Notes under the pieces: model-generated | What the model was told of the DNA's origin: nothing | What the model saw: the letters and a program-made list of their open reading frames with translations, nothing else | Database searches by the model: none | Program-made: the position numbers and the translations under genes | DNA from: Heliocidaris erythrogramma | Lineage: Eukaryota > Echinodermata > Echinoidea > Camarodonta > Echinometridae | NCBI GenBank assembly: GCA_025617745.1 | Contig: CM046858.1 | Coordinates: 31,138,534 to 31,202,533 of the forward strand | DNA: 64,000 nt | Direction: 5' to 3' | Shown: positions 9,150-19,410 of the stretch, piece by piece | Position numbering within the stretch: the stretch's first letter is position 1 | Layout: each line of letters begins with the position of its first letter

Positions 9150-9640
9150 TGTAGTGTAGTGTTAGATCTAACGTTGGTCCCGTCCATTCCAATACGTGTG
9201 GGGATTTTGGAGGCAGTTTATTTTTCTCTGTTGCGGCCCATAGGCCGCACCCCGACTTTGGGATAATATTTGGAGTGAAAATAGTGCGGCCTTTCCGCCG
9301 GCGAATACGGTAACTCCTTCTTCTTCCGAACTCATATTGCTCCAATAAGAACAGACAATAGAAATATACAAAAATATGAATATTCGGAAAACCAGGCAAT
9401 AAACCTAAATTTGGGGATACGCACAATTTTAACATAGAAACACCGTACGAACACCGAAACGTACGAACACCGAAACCGAGCAAGAAAGAGGAAGATGGCC
9501 GTTGCGTATTCTTGCGGGTGAGTGACGAAGGGGATAACAATGGGTTATGGGGGGTGTGCACAATGTTGTGACTTTTTTTTGTTAAAAAAGAGACTAGCAT
9601 ATTAGGTAGGTATATATGATTTATTGCAGTAAATTACAAT
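9150..9640 (-). mobile_element. Inverted 5' fragment of a DIRS-type element
   Basis: On the minus strand this matches 56.16-56.72 kb of the plus-strand DIRS-type element. It includes the terminal words TAGGTAGGTATATATG and TTATTGCAGTAAATT (9603-9640), the block with GGGTGAGTGACGAAGGGGAT and GAAAGAGGAAGATGG (9484-9533), and TTTGTATATTTCTATTGTCTG on the complement. It holds the element's end and untranslated leader only. An inverted pair of GCGGCC...GGCCGC words at 9232-9310 is unlike the 56 kb copy and may be a further small insertion. Confidence 0.75.
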
Positions 9641-9931
9641 AATTTAACAACATTTAGAATTATTAGAAAACAATAAAAACTTGATTAACGAGTGTACCTC
9701 TTCATTGCACTCGTCCGAATCAGCTGTGAACGTATGGATTGCAACATAACTGAAATTAGCGATCAACTTTTGTAGATTTTATTGCCAATTGCAGTTTTAT
9801 GATTACCGGTATTCTGAAGGTTATCAAGAAGAGAAATATAAAAACCAATTATTTTCCTAACTGGACAATATATTTTTTTTTAAAAGAATAATGTTATAAT
9901 TAACTAGAAATATCACTGAAGATGATGATTA
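9641..9931. other. AT-rich spacer, nothing recognised
   Basis: About 290 bases with no open frame, no repeat partner that I can see in the window and no motif worth naming. Confidence 0.5.
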
Positions 9932-10734
9932 ATACCCCCGCCCCGTGACAACAGCCTTTCTTGACTTTTGGTTGAAAACTGAGGAAGTAGTTCGATCCGC
10001 AAGATTTTTCCCTGATTTACTGCCATAGATATGCCGTTTCCATGGCAACGCAGCTTCCGACACATCCAAAAAATATGTCTTGCACATCTTCCCCCAAGAC
10101 CAATGTGGGTACCAAATTTCTTGACTTTTGGTCGAAAACTGAGGAAGTAGTTCGATCCGCAAGATTTTTCCCCGATTTACTGCCATAGATATGCCGTTTC
10201 CATGGCAACACAACTTCCGACACATCAAAAAAATATGTCTTGCACATCTTCCCAGTAAGACCAATGTGTATACCAAATTTCATTACTTTCGGTCGAAAAC
10301 TGAGGAAGTAGTTCGATCCGCAAGGTGTTTCCTTGATTTTCTGCCATAGATATGCCGTTTCCATGGCAACGCACTTCCGACACATCCGAAAAATATGTCT
10401 TGCACATCTTCCCAGTAAGAACAATGTGTGTACCAAATTTCATGACTTTCGGTCAAAAACTGAGGAAGTAGTTCGATCCGCAAGGTGTTTCCTTGATTTT
10501 CTGCCATAAATATGCTGTTACCATGGCAACACACATTCCGACTCATCCGAAAAATATGTCTTGCACATCTTCCCACCAAGACCAATGTGTGTACCAAATT
10601 TCACGACTTTCGGTCAAAAACTGAGGAAGTAGTTCGATCCGCAAGATTTGCAACAGACCGACCGACCGCCCGCCCGCCCAACCGACCGCCCGCCCAACTG
10701 TTGACTGATTCCAAACTTTGTTTGGCGGGGGTAT
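9932..10734. repeat. Tandem array of about 160-bp units inside an element with ATACCCCCGCC ends
   Basis: Four full units and one partial repeat at a spacing of 160-162 bp. Each carries the words CTGAGGAAGTAGTTCGATCCGC, TGCCATAGATATGCC and TATGTCTTGCACATCTTCCC. The outer ends form an 11-bp inverted repeat (ATACCCCCGCC at 9932-9942, GGCGGGGGTAT at 10724-10734). The right end holds a short GACC/GCCC simple repeat at 10657-10698. Every unit contains an X-box-like palindrome of the form GTTtCCATGGCAAC (see findings). The apparent open frames on both strands arise from unit lengths close to multiples of three and are not genes. Confidence 0.85.
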
Positions 10735-11170
10735 AAAAACTTACCGTATGCATAAATATCTAAAAGAAAAATAAGTCTCAGATTCCAAGTCTTTATTATC
10801 GATCTCTACCTTCGTCTATAATCTTGTGCTGAAATTTGGAACGCATTGCAGTGATCGTTTACATTCCACATTCACAATCATCTACACGCATTTTCGCATC
10901 GCCATCGTACAATCGAGAGAGAACATAGGCCTAGTAATATTAGATTTTAACCGTGAAATATCTTGCTTTAATAGTAGATAGTTATAGGCCTTTTTATTTT
11001 TACAAATTTGCACAATGCTCCACAGAATTTTGATAATGATTTATTCGTCTGTACTTTTCTTCATATTAATTATTTCTATTTTTTTATCGGAACGTTGACG
11101 CCAAATAAGTCATTCTAATGTTTCAATTCACTACCCACTTCGAAATTGTCGACGAGTGTCAATTTATTTA
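10735..11170. other. AT-rich spacer, nothing recognised
   Basis: No gene and no repeat partner seen. It contains TAGGCC words of the kind scattered through the window. Confidence 0.5.
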
Positions 11171-13090
11171 GGGGAGAGGGTCAACTTAGCTGGAAAGTAA
11201 CCATTTTTCATGTTCATGGATGTAAAGATCACATATTCACATGTAGTGTCTTTGGTCTATAAACGAAACTGCCGTCTGGCATGTTCTATCTGGTCGGTTA
11301 AGATTCCCGAAGTGGTGATAAAATCGAGCGAGATTATGGTAACCATGGGGTACACGTATCGGCACGGCTGCTGAAAAAAGCTGTGCGCGGCCATAGAGAA
11401 TATGGTGTCCCGAATATTACCGTTATGCGTGCGTTCAATTATTTCCCAGTTTACTAATATCTAACATATTCATACCTCCAAAGATATATTAAGGAATAAA
11501 AATTGAAGATTAATGATCATATTCATATTCAGCAACTCAAGCTCTTTCCAAAAAATATATAATTTGTCTATAATTATTATCAGGAATAAATGTTAAAGGA
11601 TATTTAACAAGACCTTGTTTGTCCAATGATAGATTGCCAAAAATGATGGGTTTGCATTTGTTGCCACGGTGAGGCTCTAGCAATTTTGAAGATTTTTCGT
11701 ACGTCTGTTATTTTTAGCATTACACAAACTTCAAATTATTCATTTTACTCTTACAAGTCTCACTCGTTAGGTTTTTTGCAACAACCATTCAAAGTTTGGG
11801 TGTTTTGGTGAAATTTGGTCAAATCCAAATAATTTTTATAATTATAAATTCCACATCACGCATATGGTCTGATAACTTTTTGAATTTTTATATTGCTGAA
11901 TACAGTCCTGGGAAACGTCACGCCTGATACGAAAAATGGACGAGACCTTCCCGCAAAAAGACGTGGAAATACTTGTATATTTGATGGTACTTGGACTAGA
12001 AAATAACACTACCTCAGGAAGAAAAATTGTGTGGCTTCATCCGAAAAAAAATCAAGAACATAAAAGTATTTCTCTTTGTAATAAAAAGGGAAATAATGAA
12101 TTTCCCGACAACCATTTAGATTATATATGCGGAGAATATTAGGAAATAATGTAAGTTGTCGAAGGAAGTTCATTTCCGCTTCCAAATTTTGGTCTTGACC
12201 AAAATATGGACGCGGCAATTTTGCCCTCTCCCGAAAGTGCGGAAACCCCGAAAAGTGTTTAAAGACAGTGAACGGAATCTTTCAAGAATATGCGGATAGG
12301 TTTCTTTTGCGGATACCGACACCCCCCCCCCCCCCCTTGAGGAGCACGCTTTGTGCGCTCAACCCCCGCCATGAAATTAAATCCTGGCTAAGCAACATTT
12401 GGAGTAACCAAAGAAACAAAGAGCTGTAATAATGTACATGACTTTGTATCTGATAGACTTATTATTTGTATTTTTTTGTTTTGTTTCGTGCTTGAACAAA
12501 ACTTGCCATATAAACATTTCCAAATCAAACTCTTTCGACACTGGTTTTGAAAATAAAGATTTTGTATGCACGTTCATCCGTCTCGTAATGTACATTATAA
12601 CATTCAGAGGTGACGAGAAACAAAATGCATGCATTACTTGTACTTGTGTTCTTTTCGCTCCGCAAAGCCACCGCCCTTTGATGGTGAAACCGACATTTTG
12701 CGCGCTATTGTAAACATGTCAATCATTCTGGTCGTGTGAATGGTATGTGACCTCTTTTCGTCAGCATGCCTTTTTCCTTCCACATCTACTGCGCACAAAT
12801 AAAAATGTAATGTGTTATTACTCCTAACGCACAATTATTGATTTTTTTCTCCTAAATCACGCACTGTCTTGTATGATAATCTCGGCTGAGTTCACTTCAC
12901 TTTCTCTCTGCTAAAGAAACAAAAGTCTGTTTCCGCTCTATTTACTGCAGTTTAAAAGAAACAATCATAACTGCCTCTTGTAAAATTAACGCCCTGACAA
13001 TTTCTTCTCTCTTTCTAAATCACGTACCTGTATCATAATGTCGAAAGTTCTTCTTTCTGTTTTTAAAGCTAAATTTCATTTCTGTATACG
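11171..13090 (+). repeat. Duplicated segment, copy 1
   Basis: Matches, in the same orientation, 24509-25475 plus 27596-27983. Similarity starts at GGGGAGAGGGTCAACTTAGC in both and ends at TTTCTGTATACG in both. Relative to copy 2, this copy has about 355 extra bases at 11630-11985 and about 160 extra at 12270-12430, the latter including a C-homopolymer. It lacks the 2.1 kb foldback transposon that splits copy 2, so 12697-12730 shows the empty site. The open frames inside (for example 11936-12142, 12432-12713) are short, not conserved between the copies and probably not genes. Confidence 0.88.
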
Positions 13091-13855
13091 CTTTCTTTTT
13101 TACTGGATTAAAAGCGATGCGGATGGGAACAAAAAAAGGCTAATGAGGATATTATTTTGCCCTGCTCTATTTTTTTTAAATGCTAACTACGGGTTTCTAA
13201 CAGCTATATTTCTTTTCTTTTCCCCATGTCTGCATGTTAAGGAGGTATAGAATCCGCCCCTTTCAAAGAACAAGAATGTAATAATGAAGCACCTCCTCAG
13301 GCCCCTGCACAAGACGATTATTGATTTTTTTCCCTCTCTCCCTCTCCCTCTCTCCCTATGCCCTTCTAAATCACGCAATTGTTTTATAATCTCGACACAT
13401 GCCCTTTTGTTTCTGGTTATAAAGCTAACTTTCTTTTCTTTTCGGCTGTAATAAGAATTACATAATTGAAACGTATCATCCTGATGTTAAACAGCGGGAT
13501 GAAGATAAACTGCGTTTATATATAGCTCGAATGCCAACGCTTCTCTCTGCTCTAGTTTACTAGGTTAGAAAAAAATCATGCACTTGTTTCATAATCTCGA
13601 AAAAGATCCTTTTCTTTCTGGTCAAAATGCTGACTTCCTTTTCTTACAGAAATGGACTCTTATCATCATCATGCTAAACAGCGGGATGAAGATAAACTGC
13701 TCAGCTTGAAAGTCATCGTTTCTCTCCGATTTATTAACTGGAGCTTTAAAAAACAATTCTCTCTCTCTCTCCAAAACCACACACCTAGATCACAATTTCG
13801 AACGTTCTTCATAATTCTGTTTTGAAAGCTTACATTTACTTTCTGTGAGGGCATT
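12836..13855. repeat. Diverged tandem repeat, about five units
   Basis: A loose repeat recurs at about 12850, 13010, 13365, 13565 and 13770. Each unit has a CTCT-rich tract, then CTAAATCACGCACTTGT-like text, then ATAATCTCGA, then TTTCTTTCTGGTT-AAAGCTAACTTTC-like text. Spacing is roughly 160-350 bp because units have gained and lost sequence. Part of the array is shared with copy 2 of the duplicated segment (27725-27980). There is no coding potential. Confidence 0.6.
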
Positions 13856-14972
13856 TGAAGAGCAATCCTTTTCAGTGGACATATATAATATGATAATCTT
13901 CCAAACGAACGTAATAAGAGTAAGAAAGTTCAGAATTTTTTTTTTTTTACCCTTTCCCAGAACTCCAGCTCCCCTTTACACAATAGACGTGTGTCACCTT
14001 TTCATGGCATGGTCATTAATCTATTGAATGGGTTCCGATTTCTAAGAACTTCCTGTCATAAATTGGAAGGCAGGGGTTTGACACAAGGAGGGGAGTGTCG
14101 ATACTGAAAAGAAAAGATCGTTTTTGTTGTAAATAATGATCAATAATCCATCAATGGACCCCCGCTTTCTAAGAACCTCCTGTCTTTTTGAGGAGCGGGG
14201 GAGGGCGTACATAGTAATAATTTGTACTTTCTAGCACCTTTCACCAAAATGCATTCCCTATGAGGTTTTTTTTTTTCCTTCATTTTTTCTTTATCTTTTT
14301 TGTGAGAGGAGGGGGACTTTGACACTGCTTTATACAGTTTAATGATTATTGTTCCTGAATTTAACATCTCATAAGAACCTAGAATAGAGTTTAAGATCAA
14401 GTGTACAGTGTTCCCTTGTGAAAAACATTAGGGGCGGGGTGCAATACTGAACTGTATACATGTATGAAAGGGGTGGTGGAGGGAGGGGAAAGTTTTTCCC
14501 CTTCCCGCGCGAATCTGTGACGACTTGGCAAATTTTAGAGAAAGATAACGTAAAGATAACGGCTCGTAGCAAATATTTTTTTCTGGCGGAAGTTATAGTT
14601 CGACGTCATGACTGCTTTTCACTTATTTGGACGCAAATTACTCTGGGGCAATACTGCAATACTGGGGGGAGAGGGTCGATCCCCACACGCCACCCCTACC
14701 GCGAGAAGCGCAAAAGCTCTGACGATTAATAGCAAATTCGAGATAAAGATAACGGTAGGCGGAAAGTACGGTTCGACACCCGGACTGATTTACGTTTGTT
14801 TAGACGCAATGCTGCATGTAACAAGGGTGGGTACAGGGAGGGGAGTTTCTCCCCCACCCCCACCCCAAGCAGGAAAGAATAAGTTTGCGGGCTTGGCTCA
14901 GTCCAAGCACAATAACAATATATATTTATTGATCAAGCATGCATGAAATTGTGACTCTAACTGCTCTATGAC
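13856..14972. repeat. Non-coding stretch with two diverged direct repeats
   Basis: About 14548-14650 and 14738-14815 share the pattern GATAAAGATAACGG, GGCGGAAGT, GTTCGAC and TTTGGACGCAA, at a spacing of about 190 bp. TTTCTAAGAACTTCCTGTC at 14038 recurs as TTTCTAAGAACCTCCTGTC at 14164. Several G-rich blocks (GGGTGGTGGAGGGAGGGG at 14470 and similar at 14831) lie between. No gene is seen. Confidence 0.45.

Positions 14973-15030
<58 letters not shown>
14973..15030. repeat. (ATG)n microsatellite, 58 bp
   Basis: About 19 uninterrupted triplets. The palindromic E-box pair CAGGTGTCCACCTG follows at about 15036. Confidence 0.98.
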
Positions 15031-15031
<1 letters not shown>

Positions 15032-15107
15032 AGCGCAGGTGTCCACCTGTGCTGGGCGCTCATGGCGCTCGCTCTAAAAGTAGAATGTCTCGCAACATTC
15101 AACATTC

Positions 15108-15300
15108 AACACGATAAAAACTATTTTCGAAAAATCAACTGAAGGCAATTTCAATAGCCCTGTGTATCACCTTTAGAAATGTGCGAACACTGTCATTGCA
15201 ATCGCCTATTACGTAATCCGAACCTGATTTCTATGGGCAGTACAATAGGCCTTTGAAATTGCCCTTGAGTTTATTTTTCGAAAGTAGTTTTGATCGTGTT
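15108..15300. mobile_element. MITE, 193 bp, with about 50-bp inverted ends
   Basis: Left end AACACGATAAAAACTATTTT and right end ...GTAGTTTTGATCGTGTT are complementary, continuing through the TTTCGAAAAAT and GGCAATTTCAA words. The 4-bp flanks ATTC at 15104-15107 and 15301-15304 match and may be the target duplication. Non-coding. Confidence 0.75.
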
Positions 15301-16159
15301 ATTCTTGCTAAGTGTGTTGAAGTGAAGTCCAGAAGTCTAGGCTTTTGTCTGGTCCGTATTAATTGAGTGGCTTGAGTTTGGCTAATAATTAAAAGTTAAT
15401 CCAAATGATCAATATCAATTAACCAATATAAGTAAACATCGAGTGAAATTTGAGAGAGAGTACATCTAGTCCTATGGCTACTAATTTCAGATAACTGTGG
15501 ACACCGACATGATATTGCGATGCGTCCCGTTTTCTAACCCCTTTATAGGCTTGTAAAAAGAAGAGCAGTATTAAACTATTGACTACTGATTGGAAATTGG
15601 AAATTCCTATTTCAGGAAAATTAATCCGGCTCGTCGGACATAGAAGTATAAATCGGTTGAAAAAGTTAGAACTTGAGAACGAAAGGATATAGGACTTTAT
15701 ATGCCACCACCGAATAATATGTGATATCGAGACGGATTATTATTCACGAATCGTACATGTATTTTGTTTGACATCATTGGAAAATATTTTTTTTTAACAA
15801 AGCACAGATCCAAACAACGTTACTGCAAACCTTCTGTATGGGCCTCATGAACCACACCCGCCGCCCACCAATCGACCAACATTGCGTGCATGTCAACATA
15901 CCTTATTTTCTGAAAGAGTGGCGTTTCTAAAAAAAAATTTAAAAAACAGTGAACATGATTGTGCTCGCTTTTTTAAATCTTATTGTCACAAATATGCATA
16001 TCGCCACGAATACTTGGCCTAGTTTTGGAGGTGAGGGAGGTCATATCAAATAAAAATTATTCCTAGTTTCTCGTCCCCGCCCGCATCCTTCTTTTTTTTC
16101 GCCTTCTGATGCCTTTTGGGGGTCAGGGACCCAAGAAGAATATAAACACAGCTGTATAA
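15301..16159. other. AT-rich spacer, nothing recognised
   Basis: No open frame of note, no repeat partner in the window and no RNA gene seen. Confidence 0.5.
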
Positions 16160-16880
16160 CGGGAAGACGAGCCCATTAGCATACCGTCTTCAATACAAGA
16201 ATTATGAAACGCAAACGAAAAGAAGGTGAGACGATTTTAGATCTACTTGACGAATTACTTCTCTAGTTATCGATCAAAATAGTTTCATCGGGCTGTCTTC
16301 AGGAATTATGAAACACAAACGATAAAGAGGCAATTTGCTGGACAAATTAATATTGATAAAATTCAAAATAATTTCGTTGGCCGCCTTCAAGGAAAGAATT
16401 ATGAAACGCAAATGGAATGGGAAGTCGCCTATATATGCGACAAAAATAGCAAAGGATTTATGAATTAATCGTTGAGAATTGTTGAGAGACAGTAATGAGC
16501 CTGTAAGAAACAGTAAAATAGAGTATTAAAAGTGGGTTGTGCAGTCTGGTAATGGCATTGATAGCAAGGTCTGAAGAAAATAGAGGCGATTTATTTGACG
16601 AATTAATTTTCCTCCTAACGATCAAAATAATTTCATTGGGCCGTCTTCAATACAAGAAGAAGGAAACGCATACAAAAAAAAGGTGAGACTATAATTACAG
16701 ATCTACTAGACGAATTAATTTTCTACCTAACGATAATAATTTTGTCGGATCGTATTCAGAACAAGACTTATGAAACGCAAACTAAACAGGCGAGACGATT
16801 TACTTGACGAATTAAAATAATTTCGTCGGGCCGTCTTCAATACAAGAATTACTTTTTTATCTTTAAAAAAAATCAAATGG
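16160..16880. repeat. Diverged tandem repeat, about six units
   Basis: The unit core is TCGGGCCGTCTTCAATACAAG, AATTATGAAACGCAAACG, and then GACGATTT..AGATCTACT-GACGAATTAATTTTC. It recurs near 16181, 16288, 16378, 16637, 16745 and 16828. Units are roughly 90-110 bp where adjacent, with a gap in the middle. The sense is non-coding and the function unknown. Confidence 0.65.
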
Positions 16881-17290
16881 AGCATCAAAAGTCCAGAGTT
16901 ACGCAATAAAAGTAGAAAAGATATATCCAAATAACAAATATATCTTTAGCATTGATGACTAAACAAAACAAAAAAAGGCGTGTATGTCATCTGTCAGAGT
17001 TACGGAGGCAAACAAAATGAAGACGCATTTATGAATTTTCAAAAAGGAAATGAAACGTCAGTGAGACAAATTTCACAAATTAATTCAGCGAAGGAACTTG
17101 ATTTTGCAGCATCTGAGTTCACAAAAGTTACGACACACAATGAAAGTATGAGACACGGTGATTTAAATAATAATTATATTCTTACACATGTATATTAATG
17201 ATGAAAATGACAGCATCGTAATACTTCATTTTGAAGAGTAACGAGGAGCAAACCAAGAAAATTATAACTAATTTTGTTATTTACTAGATA
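16881..17290. other. AT-rich spacer before the DIRS-type element
   Basis: A 72-codon frame at 16980-17198 has no recognisable family and biased AT-rich codons. I do not call it a gene. Confidence 0.4.
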
Positions 17291-17410
17291 AATCTATGTA
17301 TCTACCTATTTGCTAGTTTCCCAAACTATGCCGTCATTCGAGAAAACCTAAGTCTAAAACGCGCAGCCCCTGCCTGCGCGCGCGTACTCCCCGTCCACCA
17401 ATCCAATCGC
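17291..17410 (+). repeat. Left inverted terminal repeat of the DIRS-type element
   Basis: 120 bases that I read as the near-exact reverse complement of 22433-22552. Includes TATCTACCTATTTGCTAG and a run of GCGCGCGCGTACTCC. Sequence immediately outside differs from that outside the right copy. Confidence 0.92.
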
Positions 17411-17412
17411 CA

Positions 17413-17943
17413 AGGCGTCCAAAACCAAGGAAGGCTCCACGCAGGAGTCAACTGGCGATTTGCTGGGCGTGTCAAAAGAAAGACCTCAGCAAATGAGTCA
17501 GGAAGGGAGAGATTGAAACTCACGAACCATCAGAAAAAAAACCCAAGGTGAACCGCAGTAATAGCGGACCGGTAACCACTAAAGTTAGAGAGGGCCCTGC
17601 CCTTATCGAAAGGAGTAATAAGGAAAATTGTTGTAAAAGCACCCACCAGGGCAGAAACGGGAAACAAACCCCTTCTCCCCAACAAGCATGGAAGGTTTCT
17701 AAACTCGAGTTGACAACAGCTCGGGTAGAAACTCTTCTGCTCTGGACTATGAACTGGGAGGCTCTCTCTGAGAGTTCTCGCTTCCTCCCCAATAGCGGCC
17801 AGGCGGTCAATGTAGAGCCGCCGGACGATGGTGGAGGATCCCCGACAGGGGCTGATCTGAGGACTGCTCTCCATTGAAGGGAGAGAGGCCGACCGTCCAG
17901 CAGAGACAAAAGAAGAGGAAACCAAGGTCTCCTCGGCCAGCAA
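17413..17943 (-). pseudogene. Truncated tyrosine recombinase of the DIRS-type element
   Basis: Minus-strand blocks in at least two frames resemble the recombinase of the 55.9 kb element. SGYRSAITAVHLGF here parallels RGYRSAIGAIHMGF there, and FFLTRPANRQLTPAWSLP parallels FFLKRPPLSQLVPSWSLP. The family enzyme would resolve the circular cDNA and insert it by site-specific recombination. Sequence stops matching after the AWSLP stretch and runs directly into the left terminal repeat. The C-terminal catalytic region (His-x-x-Arg and the active Tyr) is therefore absent, and the copy cannot recombine. Confidence 0.75.
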
Positions 17944-18060
17944 GGTGCTATGAGCAGAAACCCACGCCTGATCCTCCTGAATCTTCCCCAGGAACTGAGG
18001 AATTAAGGAGATCGGCGGAAAGGCGTAACCCCAGAAGTTCTTCCCTGAAGGGAGAACGCA

Positions 18061-18780
18061 TCAAAGGCCCAAGCTTCCGGATCTCGCACTCGAGAGCAAA
18101 CTCGGGAGGCGATGATTCAGAGCTGTCGCAAACAGGTCTATCTCCAGATGGGCGCAGACTGAACTGAGGTAGTCGAAGACCTCTTGATTCAGTGACCACT
18201 CGGAGGGGAGACACATGGCCCGGGACAGCAAATCTGCAATCAGATTGTCCCGCCCGGGAACATAGGAGGCGATCGGAATCACTCGGTGAGGCCGACACCC
18301 CTCTTAAGTTTGGCGGTTAGATCGTTCAGGGTAGCGGGAAGAGTCCCGCCCTGTCTGTTGATGTAAGCAGCAACAGAGGTGCTGACCGTCAAAATCAGGA
18401 CGGAGCGACCTACAAACATGTTCTCGAAATTCCAACACAATAAGTGGGGCAAGGTGCACAGGTGTGACCAGTCCCCCGTGACCACCTGGTCCGAACAGGG
18501 CGATAAGTAGGCGTTTGATCTCCTCGGTGAGAGGAATCCACACCTTGAGCGAGTCTACACTGGGCTTGAAAACTTCAGAAGATGAAGTTGGAAAAGGCCT
18601 CATATGAAGCCGACAGTCTTTGAGGACATCCCTATGGCTCGATAAGTGGTCCAATAACTGGTGCCATCGGCCTGCCCGAACTCGACGTAAGAGACGAAGA
18701 GATCGAGCTAGAAAGACAATTGCCTGAATTCTCTCCCGACTGGGGCGGGTAAGTTGGTTCACAATGTCTAATATCCGCAC
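18061..18780 (-). pseudogene. RNase H region of the DIRS-type element
   Basis: The minus-strand frame 18061-18282 carries YVPGRDNLIADLLSRA and LEIDLFATALNHRLP, the conserved end of DIRS RNase H that also occurs at about 59.73-59.87 kb (HGQENLIADFLSRG, LEVDIFASALNRQLP). The frame 18304-18780 carries the connector with RPSRERIQAIVFLARSLR and HRDVLKDCRLHMRPF. The two frames do not join, so the gene is broken near 18290. The product would remove RNA from the hybrid during cDNA synthesis. Confidence 0.8.
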
Positions 18781-19410
18781 TCTAGGTAAATGGGTCTGCG
18801 GGTAGGAGTCAACTCCGACTTGTCCCAGTTGGCTATGAATCCTACTTCTTGCGTAGTACGGAGAAGTAGGGCCATGTGCGACTGAAGGACGGACACAGAG
18901 CTCGCCACCAGGAGCCAGTGGTCCAGGTAAGTGAAAAGTCTCAGACCGCGATCCTGAGGGAAGTGGCTAGGGTAGAGACTGCTCGAGTAACACTCGAGAA
19001 GCCGGTTTCAGGCCGAAAATTTAAGGCCTCGAACCGGAAAGTTTCGCCTTGAAGGAGAAACCTAGAAGGTCCCTTGAAGAAGGGTGTATCGGTATGTGAA
19101 AGTATCTTTCAAGTCTACCGAAATAGCCACATCTGACGGTCTGATCGCCGGGAGAATCGAGGCCAAGGTTTCCCTGTGGAAAAACCTCTCTTGGTATGAA
19201 GGAATTGATGACCTCCATATTCAAGATCATTCTGAGCTTCCCCGAGCATTTGGGAATATAAGATAGGGGAGAGGCACAACTGTGGTGGTCTCTTACCCTT
19301 TCGATCGCGCCCTTTTCCAGCAGCTCTTGAATCTCGGTGGAGATGTGCTCTAGAAAGGGGGCGATAGTGTAGGAGGGTTGTGGCGGACGGTTCCGTGTGG
19401 GAGGGGCTCT
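18781..19410 (-). pseudogene. Reverse transcriptase region of the DIRS-type element, active-site Asp lost
   Basis: On the minus strand, EIQELLEKGAIERV, PLSYIPKCSGKLRMILNM and FHIPIHPSSRDLLGFSFKAKL (19021-19400) are RT fingers and palm motifs. The YxDD box is found at 18918-18929 and reads Tyr-Leu-Asp-His in TYLDHWLLVA, where the 55.9 kb relative has SYLDDWLFLAG. Loss of the second Asp alone would abolish catalysis. The stretch between the two motif groups needs at least one frame change. Confidence 0.8.

Noticed and set aside
10017-10597. Overlapping 100-140-codon minus-strand frames with repeated peptide text
   Set aside because: The repeated peptides follow from the 160-162-bp tandem units in shifting frames; no conserved domain or start.
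9932-10734. CRISPR-like regular array
   Set aside because: Units are about 160 bp with no separate unique spacers, the DNA is eukaryotic, and no cas genes are present.
17548-18167. Plus-strand frames of 97-109 codons within the DIRS element
   Set aside because: They are antisense shadows of the minus-strand recombinase and RNase H blocks.
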